Shown here one piece after another: positions 37,116 to 45,700 of a DNA stretch of 64,000 nt. Source of the DNA: Pseudeuparius sepicola (Eukaryota; Arthropoda; Insecta; Coleoptera; Anthribidae); contig OY987301.1 of assembly GCA_963920635.1 (NCBI GenBank), positions 12,430,501-12,494,500 on the forward strand, in the 5' to 3' direction. The notes below the pieces were generated by a model. The model worked only from the letters and a program-made list of their open reading frames with translations, searched no databases and was not told the origin of the DNA. The position numbers were made by a program, and so were the translations under genes. How positions within the stretch are numbered: the stretch's first letter is position 1; each line of letters opens with the position of its first letter.

Positions 37116-39055
37116 CAGTGTGACCCATTTGTTTTGGGGTCAGTCTGTAAAAAGTGTATCAATCGTGCGATTTGGCTGATTTTTTTTTTAAATTGTAGAG
37201 CTCGATGAACTGCACATTTTGAACAAAAATTGCCTGGTTCGCATAAAATCCAAAGCCTACTATGACCGTTTTTATGAGCAAAATTTTAAGAAACCATATT
37301 AGCGTTTTTTTTTGAAAAAATCTGTGTGCGCCAATGGATTGAGCACCCCTCGAAATGGGTATGTACAAAATTTCATCAAAATATTTCAAGTAATAACGAT
37401 TTTGTAGAAAAATTAAAAATGCAGCCAAGGTACGTCTTTATTTTCAAAAATTCAAAGTTGGCCATGGAAAATAATTGAATTGTAATAATACAACCTTATG
37501 CTTATAAACACAAAACATAAAAACAATTAAAATTATAAAATTTTTGTAACTTCTACCAAGCCTCCATTTTCTACAATGCATTTGTCGTTCCTCTTGCGTA
37601 CATTCAAAATTACATTTCGTATTTGCTGTGGAGTAATTTCCTCACAACTACAGTTTATCCTAGCTTGCAGTTCTTGTAAATTATGGGGTCTTGACTTATA
37701 AACATTTTGCTTAAGTGTACCCCAAAGAAAAAAATCTAAAGGAGTTAAGTCCGGAGATCTCGGTGGCCACTCACAGAAAGGACTATTTCGCCCTATCCAA
37801 TAGTTTTCAAAATTATTATCTAGCCAGTTTCTGATTAAACGAGCATTATGAATAGGACTGCCATCTAACTGTAACTTTAAATTTAAACGGTATCTTAATG
37901 GTAACTCATCTAAAGCATTTCTAAATTCAATTTCTAGAAAATTCAAGAAGCCAGCCGCATTCAAATTCCCTTCAAAGAAAAATGGGCCAATTATTCTGTC
38001 GCGTAGTATTCCACACCAAACGTTAATTTTTTGTGAATATTGTCTCCTTGCATTTATTATAAACTCTGGATTTTCAGCTGACCAGTGACGGCAGTTTTGA
38101 CTTGATACTACACCATTTGTAGTAAACGTGGCTTCGTCGGTGAATAAAATTTCATTTAAAAAGTTGCCATTATGGAGATATTCACCTTGCAGCCAATAGC
38201 AAAATTCTAATCTTCTCTCCTCATCTCCTGGTTCCAGGGTGTGCAAAAATTTTGGCTTAAACGGTTTTATTTTGTTTTGTCTCAAACATCTCCTTATACT
38301 CTCTCTGGGTATATGAAGGTCTAAACTAGCCGTTCGAACACTATTTCGAGGATTGTCACTAAAGTATTGCAGAATTTGATTGTTATTTTCAACAAGTCCA
38401 CGGCGTCCATTTTGCCTAGTTTTTAATAAATTTTTAGAAATCGATCCAGTTTCATCAAAAATATTGTTTATACGTTGTACAGTACTTCGACTCACTGATC
38501 TACCTGGGTGTCTATTGTTAAATTCGGCCGCAGCTTCTGCTGCCGAGCGCTCGTTGTCGCCCACGAGTCGAACAATTTCTATTTTGTCTCTTATGCTTAA
38601 ATATTCCATAATTATGATAATTAATTGTATTGAGCACAAACAATTTCTGAACTCAATTTAGACAGTTTGACACTTAATAAAAGTAAACAATTCAATTATT
38701 TTCCATGGCCAACTTTGAATTTTTGAAAATAAAGACGTACCTTGGCTGCATTTTTAATTTTTCTACAAAATCGTTATTACTTGAAATATTTTGATGAAAT
38801 TTTGTACATACCCATTTCGAGGGGTGCTCAATCCATTGGCGCACACAGATTTTTTCAAAAAAAAAACGCTAATATGGTTTCTTAAAATTTTGCTCATAAA
38901 AACGGTCATAGTAGGCTTTGGATTTTATGCGAACCAGGCAATTTTTGTTCAAAATGTGCAGTTCATCGAGCTCTACAATTTTAAAAAAAAATCAGCCAAA
39001 TCGCACGATTGATACACTTTTTACAGACTGACCCCAAAACAAATGGGTCACACTG
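37116..39055. mobile_element. Apparently intact mariner-type transposon, 1940 bp
   Basis: The termini are cagtgtgacccatttgtttt and its complement, flanked by TA at 37114-37115 and 39056-39057. The inverted repeats are unusually long, about 368 bp each (37116-37483 and 38687-39055). They are nearly identical, differing mainly in homopolymer length. Between them lies one uninterrupted transposase gene on the minus strand. Near-identical arms and an open gene point to recent insertion. Confidence 0.92.
37533..38609 (-). CDS. Mariner-type DDE transposase, complete (DD42D/DD41D-like)
   Basis: This would catalyse cut-and-paste transposition of the element that carries it. I choose the methionine of MEYLSIRDKIEIVRLVG as start (358 residues), although the frame is open ten codons further upstream. 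Residues 1-55 form a helix-turn-helix DNA-binding region and 60-110 a second one. The catalytic triad is visible: D158 in LFTDEATF, D249 in LQLDGSPIHN and D292 in RSPDLTPLDFFLWG. The D249-D292 spacing is 42 residues by my count, one more than the DD41D (rosa-like) class it most resembles. The tail ends NDKCIVENGGLVEVTKIL. There is no stop or frameshift, so it may be active. It sits between 368-bp inverted repeats. Confidence 0.9.
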   Translation of the reverse strand: MEYLSIRDKIEIVRLVGDNERSAAEAAAEFNNRHPGRSVSRSTVQRINNIFDETGSISKNLLKTRQNGRRGLVENNNQILQYFSDNPRNSVRTASLDLHIPRESIRRCLRQNKIKPFKPKFLHTLEPGDEERRLEFCYWLQGEYLHNGNFLNEILFTDEATFTTNGVVSSQNCRHWSAENPEFIINARRQYSQKINVWCGILRDRIIGPFFFEGNLNAAGFLNFLEIEFRNALDELPLRYRLNLKLQLDGSPIHNARLIRNWLDNNFENYWIGRNSPFCEWPPRSPDLTPLDFFLWGTLKQNVYKSRPHNLQELQARINCSCEEITPQQIRNVILNVRKRNDKCIVENGGLVEVTKIL

Positions 39056-39249
39056 TAGGTATGTATTTTGCAGAAAAAAACAGTGGCGTTCCTAGATGTT
39101 TGGCCGCCCGTCTGCAGAATATAATAAAAAATTTCTTTCGGGTTATAAAAGCTAGGCTTTTCCGTCTCTTGTAATTACCTACGAGGTAATTGCAAAAAAT
39201 ATTAGGTAGGTATAACAAAAATAATAATAGGTATTCTCAAAAATGTATA

Positions 39250-39736
39250 CAGTGACCGGCAGAAAATTGGACACAAATAGAAAACTTTTTTATTATTAAT
39301 TTCTCAGAAAATTTTATTCTTGATAAAAATTGGTGCATTATTTAAAACTCAAAACGCACATATCAAAATTTAAATATCCCTTTTTGGACACGAGGTAGAT
39401 TCAAAAATGTCAAAATAACTCAAGAGTAAAGTACCCTTATTTTTTAAAATACGGTAAAAGTTACTTACAAAAGTTGTTTGGAATCAAATGTAGATGTCAG
39501 ATTTAAAGTCACAGCCACCTAGTAAAAAAAATAAATTTAACTTTTTTTTGTATTTTTTCTACCACCCTGTGTATTACAAAAAAACAAAATACCGCAAGCG
39601 CAACTTATTATCGGATAACACATGAATTTGCTACTAAACTTTAATTTTGTTCGATTAGCAGCTAGAAATTTAAATTAATCGAAATCAAGAGATTAAAAAT
39701 ATTAAATTTTTGTGTCCAACTTTCTGCCGGTCACTG
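39250..39736. mobile_element. 487-bp MITE, CAGTGACCGGCAG family, copy 2
   Basis: Same ends and body as 9815-10304, flanked by TA, nested inside the decayed hAT element. Confidence 0.85.
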
Positions 39737-40076
39737 TATTTATAACAATAAAATACCACAGGCAATCAGTCTTATTATAATGAGTAATATGTTTTGGGTC
39801 TGGTAGAATTTCCAGACTGAAAGGAACAAGGTAAATGTTTCTTTAAAATAAAAAATGTTTAAAATTAAATAAATAATTTTTTAAGAAAAAGAAACTAAAA
39901 ATGTAAAAATAATTCGGTTTACAAAGTAATAATGTAACTGAAAATAAATATATTTTGCATCGGAAAAAATACAGGTAGGTACCTGAAAGAATAAATAAAA
40001 CATTTTCTTCTAAATGAAACAAAAAAATAAAATATTTCTAAAATATTGGGCTTATCATTTAGGTACAAGATACAAG

Positions 40077-40330
40077 TTAAATGAATGGTACTTTTCTGGC
40101 TTTAACACTGGCAAACTCTGATATTATATCACTGATATTTATTGTATCAAGTAGGATACTTTCAATGGAAATTGTTGCTAAATCGGTTAATCTCTCCTGG
40201 CTCATAGAAGACCTTAGATAGTTTTTTTTATAATTTTTAATTTGGAAAAAATGATCTCTCCGCGGATGCTACGGTAACTGGCAAGCACAAAGTATTCGGC
40301 GGACGGCGGAAAACTATTCGCGAGAGAATT
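40077..40330 (-). pseudogene. hAT transposase C-terminal fragment, frameshifted
   Basis: On the minus strand, one frame gives RGEIIFSKLKIIKK and the next gives NYLRSSMSQERLTDLATISI followed by DIISEFASVKARKVPF and a stop. This is the hAT C-terminal dimerization region as found in ZMYM/TTF-like hAT transposases (the ERSFSKLK, LRS.MSQERL and FA..KAR motifs). A frameshift separates the blocks and upstream stops remove the rest. It is non-functional. Confidence 0.8.
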
Positions 40331-40733
40331 TTTGAACAAGTACTCTAAAATAGTTCTTGGACTTGAAGTATATTCTGATGGAAGAAAGATATTAAAATTT
40401 TTAGCTCACTATACAGGTGTGAAGCGTCGATATCCCCTACGAAATTTGAGGCCTACCAACGTCACGCCGCGCCGCGCAGTTGCCACAGAGCAAAGACCAG
40501 AATAGAGGTAGTGCCGACTGCCGACGGCCGACCGACTCCGCCGATGCGTTACGGGTTCATATCAATAATATGGTGTTGTTGCATTGTTGACGATATTCTT
40601 TTTGAGGGCGAATGCAAGTAATGTAGAGACTTACTACCTTTTTTCTGAACAAATATTTTTTCGCGACGGAAGGGCGCGGGCGGCCTGTGGCCGCCCCTTG
40701 ATTTGGCCGCCCGTCTGCGACGCAGACCTCTGC

Positions 40734-40766
40734 CACAGCTTACCCTAACATATCGGGTAAGCTGTG
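40734..40766. mobile_element. 33-bp CACAG hairpin, 7-bp duplication CCTCTGC
   Basis: The arms are cacagcttaccc and its exact complement around a 9-bp loop. The flanks cctctgc lie at 40727-40733 and 40767-40773. A same-family hairpin is at 61925-61966. Confidence 0.8.
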
Positions 40767-41009
40767 CCTCTGCTGCCGGGTCAGCTCGCCCCTGAGAAAA
40801 AAAATCTAGGTTACCTACCTATACATAATACCGATAATACTACGATAATTACCTTTTTCCTTCAAAATACTATGTACCAGCAAGAAGTAATATGCTCCTT
40901 TGATGGGCCTATGTAAAAAAGAAGGGGCAATTCAGAAATGGCGGACGTCGAAACCGCCCAGAAAACATTGCACATACATTCTGTCTTTGTTTAAATCTCT
41001 CTGTGATAT

Positions 41010-41220
41010 ACGGTCAGTTGCAGATAGACCGTATATAATAGGATTATGCAAACCAGGGACCCTTTAAAATAAAGGGTCCCTGATGCAAACCGACTAGACC
41101 GTTTGTTGACGGACAAGCTTCTTTTACATATTATGGACTAATATCTTCAGTCCGTTTACATATGGACTAGTCCTTTTGTATACGGCCTGTTTTACATATA
41201 CGGTCTGTAACATATACATA
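41010..41220. repeat. Foldback with TATACGGTC motifs
   Basis: Several atatacggtc/gaccgtatat and agtccgttt motifs lie in opposite orientations around a centre near 41120. The 29-bp palindrome at 41054-41082 is inserted in its left half. Boundaries are uncertain. Confidence 0.45.
41054..41082. mobile_element. 29-bp perfect palindrome with hAT end and 8-bp duplication
   Basis: The arms are cagggacccttta and its exact complement around aaa. The exact flanks atgcaaac lie at 41046-41053 and 41083-41090. The sequence matches the terminal palindrome of the hAT elements at 26908 and 29060, so it looks like two hAT tips joined with no body. Confidence 0.85.
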
Positions 41221-41262
41221 TATATCAACTTAAGCAAAATAATACTAATATCACAATAACAA

Positions 41263-41416
41263 GTAATATCTCTCATACAGACAAAAAAGAACTGCCCAAT
41301 CGCCCCGACACTGCATCAATTTGACAGAATATATTCCCACATGGCGGCTGCGCGAACAGGTGCGCAGAATTTTCCCGCCATGGGGAGAGACACTGCTGGT
41401 TGTTTTATATGCTCTG
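41263..41416. mobile_element. hAT-like MITE, CAGAGC family, right-end fragment
   Basis: Matches the right ~155 bp of the 41760 and 48082 copies, from taatatctctcatacag to gctctg. The left part is absent. It is followed by gtatcag (41417-41423), which equals the left flank of the copy at 34260. Confidence 0.8.
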
Positions 41417-41423
41417 GTATCAG

Positions 41424-41759
41424 TGTGTAGCAATTCAAGTTTCCAAGTATTCATCAGTGTTTAATAATTCAAGAAAAACAAGGTCATAAGTTGAGTAACG
41501 CGTTCTTGACGACGCAAATATTATGTTTCCTTCCCTACAGGCTCGTAAATGCAGTTGCCTGTTACCTGTGCGTTGTCTAGTCACATACCTATCTAGTGAA
41601 TAGGTAGGCAATTGGACTTACGGGCCTGCTGGCAGGAATCCATATATGCGTCAGAATTCGCGTGGTTACCACGGTAACCGTCGCTTAGGGGCATCAAAAT
41701 GGCGTCTAGATGAGTTTGGAGAAGTCCGCAGGTCAACCCTCTCTATTCAGCAGTATATG
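41424..41759. other. Short spacer between two MITE copies
   Basis: No gene. A pair of tagtcacatacctatctagtg-like inverted motifs near 41577-41612 is the only local structure. Confidence 0.45.
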
Positions 41760-42176
41760 CAGAGCATATAAACAACCAGCAGTAAACTTACTCTTGAGAA
41801 ATCATCCGCAATTTCAATGACCTTGAGCCATATTGGGGGAATAGAAGCTGGGATAGAAGTCAGAGGTGTAGTCGGGAAAATCAATTCAGAAATACAGAGT
41901 AGTATTAGTAAAGTATATATAGTGTGTGGTAAGCACAAGCAGCTCTGACCCCTTCCTGGGATTCTTTATTTAAAGATACTAGCACAAAGCACAATTTACA
42001 AGAAAGCACACTCCACGGCACTGTAATATCTCTCATACAGCCAAAAAAGAACTGCCTAATCGCCCCGACCCTGCATCCATTTGACAGAATCTATTCCCAA
42101 ATGGCGGCTGCGCGAACAGGTGCGCAGAATTTTCCCGCCATGGGAAGATTTACTATTGGTTGTTTTATATGCTCTG
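41760..42176. mobile_element. hAT-like MITE, CAGAGC family, full copy B
   Basis: 417 bp with cagagcatataaacaacca at the left and its near-complement ending gctctg at the right. Uninterrupted, so it serves as the empty-site reference for the hairpins in copy A. Flanks are not convincingly duplicated. Confidence 0.8.
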
Positions 42177-42190
42177 TTATACCGTATAAA

Positions 42191-42457
42191 CAGGTTTTAT
42201 TTGCAAGTCCGGATATAATATTACTAATAAGTAGGGAGAAAGTAGGGGAAGAGGCCCGCCGGGGGGCGCGCGGCGTGGGACTAAGAGTGGGGATTTTGAA
42301 GCGTAGGAGCCAATTAATTGTAATCATCAAGCGGATGATCTCGCCCACTGCGCGCGCCGCGTCATTCCCACCGTCTGTCTCCCTACTTCCCCCTCCCTAC
42401 TTAGTAGAACTATACCAGAGTAGTACATTGAATCTGGGACTTGCAAAGCAAACCTAG
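42191..42457. mobile_element. Foldback with GC-rich core, upstream of Stip1
   Basis: The outer arms are aggttttatttgcaagtcc and the complementary ggacttgcaaagcaaacct. Inner arms contain gtagggag and ctccctac. The centre is GC-rich (ggggggcgcgcggcg). It ends ~320 bp before the Stip1 start codon. Confidence 0.65.
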
Positions 42458-42473
42458 CAGTACAGTATATGAT

Positions 42474-42493
42474 CCACTGAACTAAAGTTCAGT
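42474..42493. repeat. 20-bp perfect palindrome upstream of Stip1
   Basis: The arms are cactgaact and its complement around aa. No flanking duplication was found. It could be a relic of a small hairpin insertion or a dyad binding site. Confidence 0.5.
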
Positions 42494-42663
42494 GATATTA
42501 CCCGACCCAATGTAGAGGAGGCAAAGGCCTCGAGTGGCTAAGTTGCTCGAATGGGCCGAGGCCAGAAAAAGATATGAAGAAGAAGAAAAACTAACCTCTC
42601 TAGAGGCTGGCCAGTCAGCTTTGACGATTGACAATTGACAATAATGACAATGATCGTGAAGCA

Positions 42664-42676
42664 GAAACTTCTGGAA
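42664..42676 (+). promoter_or_regulatory. Heat-shock element upstream of Stip1
   Basis: GAA-ac-TTC-tg-GAA is a perfect three-unit inverted nGAAn array, the classic HSF binding site, ending 100 bp upstream of the Stip1 ATG. Stip1/Hop is a heat-inducible co-chaperone in animals, so the position makes sense. An A/T-rich ataaaataaag lies just downstream at 42677-42687. Confidence 0.75.
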
Positions 42677-42776
42677 TAAAATAAAGAAAATTTGATACCT
42701 TCTAGCGAATTCTTCGGGTCCAGTTCCTCGTTCCTCGTTTTAGAAGCAATTTTCAAGTGTCTTATTAGTCACTGAA

Positions 42777-45700
42777 ATGGATCAGGTATGGATTTTTTTG
42801 TACTTCTGGACCTAATTTCCCTTCCGAATCTTAAATTACGATAGATTCCGGGCTATTTTCACTGCAAAACCTCAAAAAAGCACATTGTTGTTCCAGGTAT
42901 CGGCGTTAAAAGATAAAGGAAACGCCGCCCTTGGGGCGAATAATTTGGAGGAGGCTATTAAGTGTTATTCACAAGCTATAGACCTAGATGCTGGCAATGC
43001 AGTTTTATACTCTAATAGGTCGGCAGCTTACGCTAAAGCAAACAAATACGATTTATCTTTGAAAGATGCTGAAAAGGCCGTGGAACTTAAGCCGGATTGG
43101 GGTAAAGCCGATTAGTTTGGAAGTTCTTTGGGAAACTCACAAGTTTAATTTTAGGCAAAGCATACTCTAGAAAAGGGGCCGCGTTGCAATTTTTAAATAA
43201 GCTCGATGAAGCAATAGACACATATGAGAAGGGCCTACAGTTAGATCCAAATAATGCTCAACTTAGAGAAGGCTTGGCTGGGGTGAGAGCACAAAAGGCA
43301 AGCCAGTCAAGGTCTGTTTTTAAGTTTAAAATAACGAAAAGAAAACTAATGGAAATGACTTTTTAGGAAGTTTCCAAATCCGTTTGCCGGGCCAGACGTC
43401 ATTCCCAAACTCGGAGCCGATCCTCGCACAAAGGGATACCTGGACGATCCTGAATACCTCGTACTTTTAGCGCAGTTGCAGAATAATCCACAGATGATGG
43501 CGTCTAAATTGCAGGACCCACGAGTGCTGACTACCATCAGCGTCTTGTTGGGTGTCGATGCCAGTAAGTAATAATACAATGTACAATACCTACCTATTTG
43601 ATCGTTGAATGAAATATTCACTAGGAAGAAGGGCTACGGTTGTTAAATCTGACATTTGACATTTCATAAGGTACCGTCATCCTCTATCCATGAGAAAATT
43701 TGTAAAGTCGAAGATTTTACTAAATAAATACTTAATTAAAGTAAAATAAAAAAATACCCTGTACATTACTTTGTTCTGACTTTGCCAGAAACCAGAACTC
43801 TCAAATAGGACCATTATTTTAGCGAATTATTCAGCCGCAGCTAATTCATGTCAGTAAAAGCAAAGATCATGATAAAAATTGCTTCAACGTAATGTTGAAA
43901 AGGTTGTCACTTGTCACAATCCATACTAATCTAATGTTTAAGTAAATTTAGCACCCCGGACTTTTGTTCATGTGAATTAGCTGCGGTTCAATAACTATTC
44001 ACAAAAAAGGGCAATGGTTAGGGCGGTAGGGCTCTAGCAACAGTGGCGACTCAGTCTTAACAGTCTTGAGTCGGTGTTGGTACAATTAACCTATACATAT
44101 AGCTTCGCATATAGGTCTGTGGTACAGGTGTGTGGAGCGTGGTGTAGAAGTTGAAGTTTCTAGTAAACCGTGGTAGAGTAGTGTCTTAGTTTTGGTACAT
44201 GTATGCCTATACTTATAAGGAAAATGTAGTTTAAGTATATATATGCACATTTTGTGCTTCGTTTTGTGGGTTTTTTTTCTACTGCAGCCTCCGCAAACAA
44301 CTTGCATTCTTGAGGAAAAAAGAGAGCTCCCTACCCCTATGCAACCCATTTGCATTGAAAAATCAAAAGGGTAACATTTTTTGAAACATCTGGGAAAAGG
44401 TAAAAAATAAGTAAATTTACAATATGTTGTGCAACTGACATTTTTACATTATGACTGAATCACCTTGTATATGGCTGATTCATTGGGAATTGGAAATTTC
44501 AAAACATGAAAAAGGGGGAACCAACATGTTTTAGTTTTTTTTTTAAACTTCCTATAAATTTTCAAAGTTTTCATAGGATCAGATTTAAATTTGTTAAGCT
44601 TCGGTTTTTTGGAATGGTAAATAATAATTGTTGGTTATTTTTTATGTCGTTCCTAGACAACGCTCGTTATACCATCACTTTGGTAAATCGGGTCATATTT
44701 TTTTACCTGTACACTTGGAGCAAAATTGAGTAAAAAAAAATATGAAAGAGCATCCTTTTTAACGTAAAAAATGTATTCTTGATTAATTTCCAATAATATT
44801 ATTAATAATATGTATGCTTGCTTGGTTGCTTTCTAAAAATGATTACTAACAAAAAAATATTCAGTTTTAAAGATTACTAAAGTACTACACTACTAGTTTC
44901 TTATGATTTTTTTGCCGGTATCAAAAATATTTGGTATTTAAATGGTAAAGGGCAAAAATTTTGAAAACGTAGAATATCGAAATTAAACAAGAATTTTATT
45001 TCAAATTTTTTAGTGGCTGATGAACCAATGGACACAGAACCAGCTTACACACCACCTCCAAGGAAACCCGAACCAAAACCGGAACCAAAAAAAGAGCCAG
45101 AACCAGACTTACCCGAAAACAAAAAGTTAGCCAAAGCAGAAAAAGAGCTGGGCAACACGGCTTACAAGAATAAAGACTTTGAAACAGCCATCCAGCACTA
45201 CACCAAGGCTATCGAACACGATCCTACAGACATGGCTTTTTACAACAACTTAGCGGCAGTTTATTTCGAGCAAAAAGATTACGAGAGGTGCATTAAAGAG
45301 TGCGAGAAGGCCATCGATATTGGCAGAGAAAACAGGGCGGACTTCAAATTGATTGCCAAGTCGTTTATGAGGATAGGAAACGCCTACCGCAAGATGAAAG
45401 ACTACAAAAACGCGAAAACGTACTATGAGAAGTCTTTGTCCGAACATAGGACACCTGAGATAAAAACTTTATTGTCTAAAATGGAGAAAATGATCAAAGA
45501 TGAAGAGAAGAATGCTTATATTAATCCTGAGTTAGCCGAAAAAGAAAAGGAATTAGGTATGTATTTTTAACCCAGTAAGAACATTCGAGGGACAATTTTC
45601 TTATTTCGGGAAGGAATTCTTTACTTGTAAAAGAATTATGACACACCCTGTACGAAAGTTAGAACTCTAATATACAGGGTGTCACTAGACTGATGGTCAA

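Larger units (their letters stand above)
39081..40794. mobile_element. Decayed hAT element, CAGKGGCG ends, ~1.7 kb
   Basis: The left end is cagtggcgttcctagatg and the right end is the complement of caggggcgagctgaccc. The flanks are agaaaaaa on the right and a-g-a-run on the left, consistent with an 8-bp duplication. Both ends share a ggccgcccgtctgc block just inside. It carries a hAT transposase tail on the minus strand, a nested MITE and a CACAG hairpin. Confidence 0.75.
37033..40938. mobile_element. Outer element split by two nested transposons
   Basis: Inverted homologous ends of about 65 bp lie at 37033-37098 and 40872-40938, sharing cccttcttttttatataggc (and close variants) and the gggcctat motif. 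Subtracting the mariner (37116-39055) and hAT (39081-40794) elements leaves only ~250 bp, a small foldback that served as landing site for both. Confidence 0.6.

Noticed and set aside
37159..39012. Two small frames sharing the peptide TVIVGFGFYANQAIFVQNVQ
   Set aside because: They are the same sequence read from the two inverted arms of the mariner-type element.
43102..43154. In-frame stop near 43113 suggesting a broken Stip1
   Set aside because: It lies in a 53-bp intron with GT-AG ends; splicing restores the conserved WGKAYSRKG.
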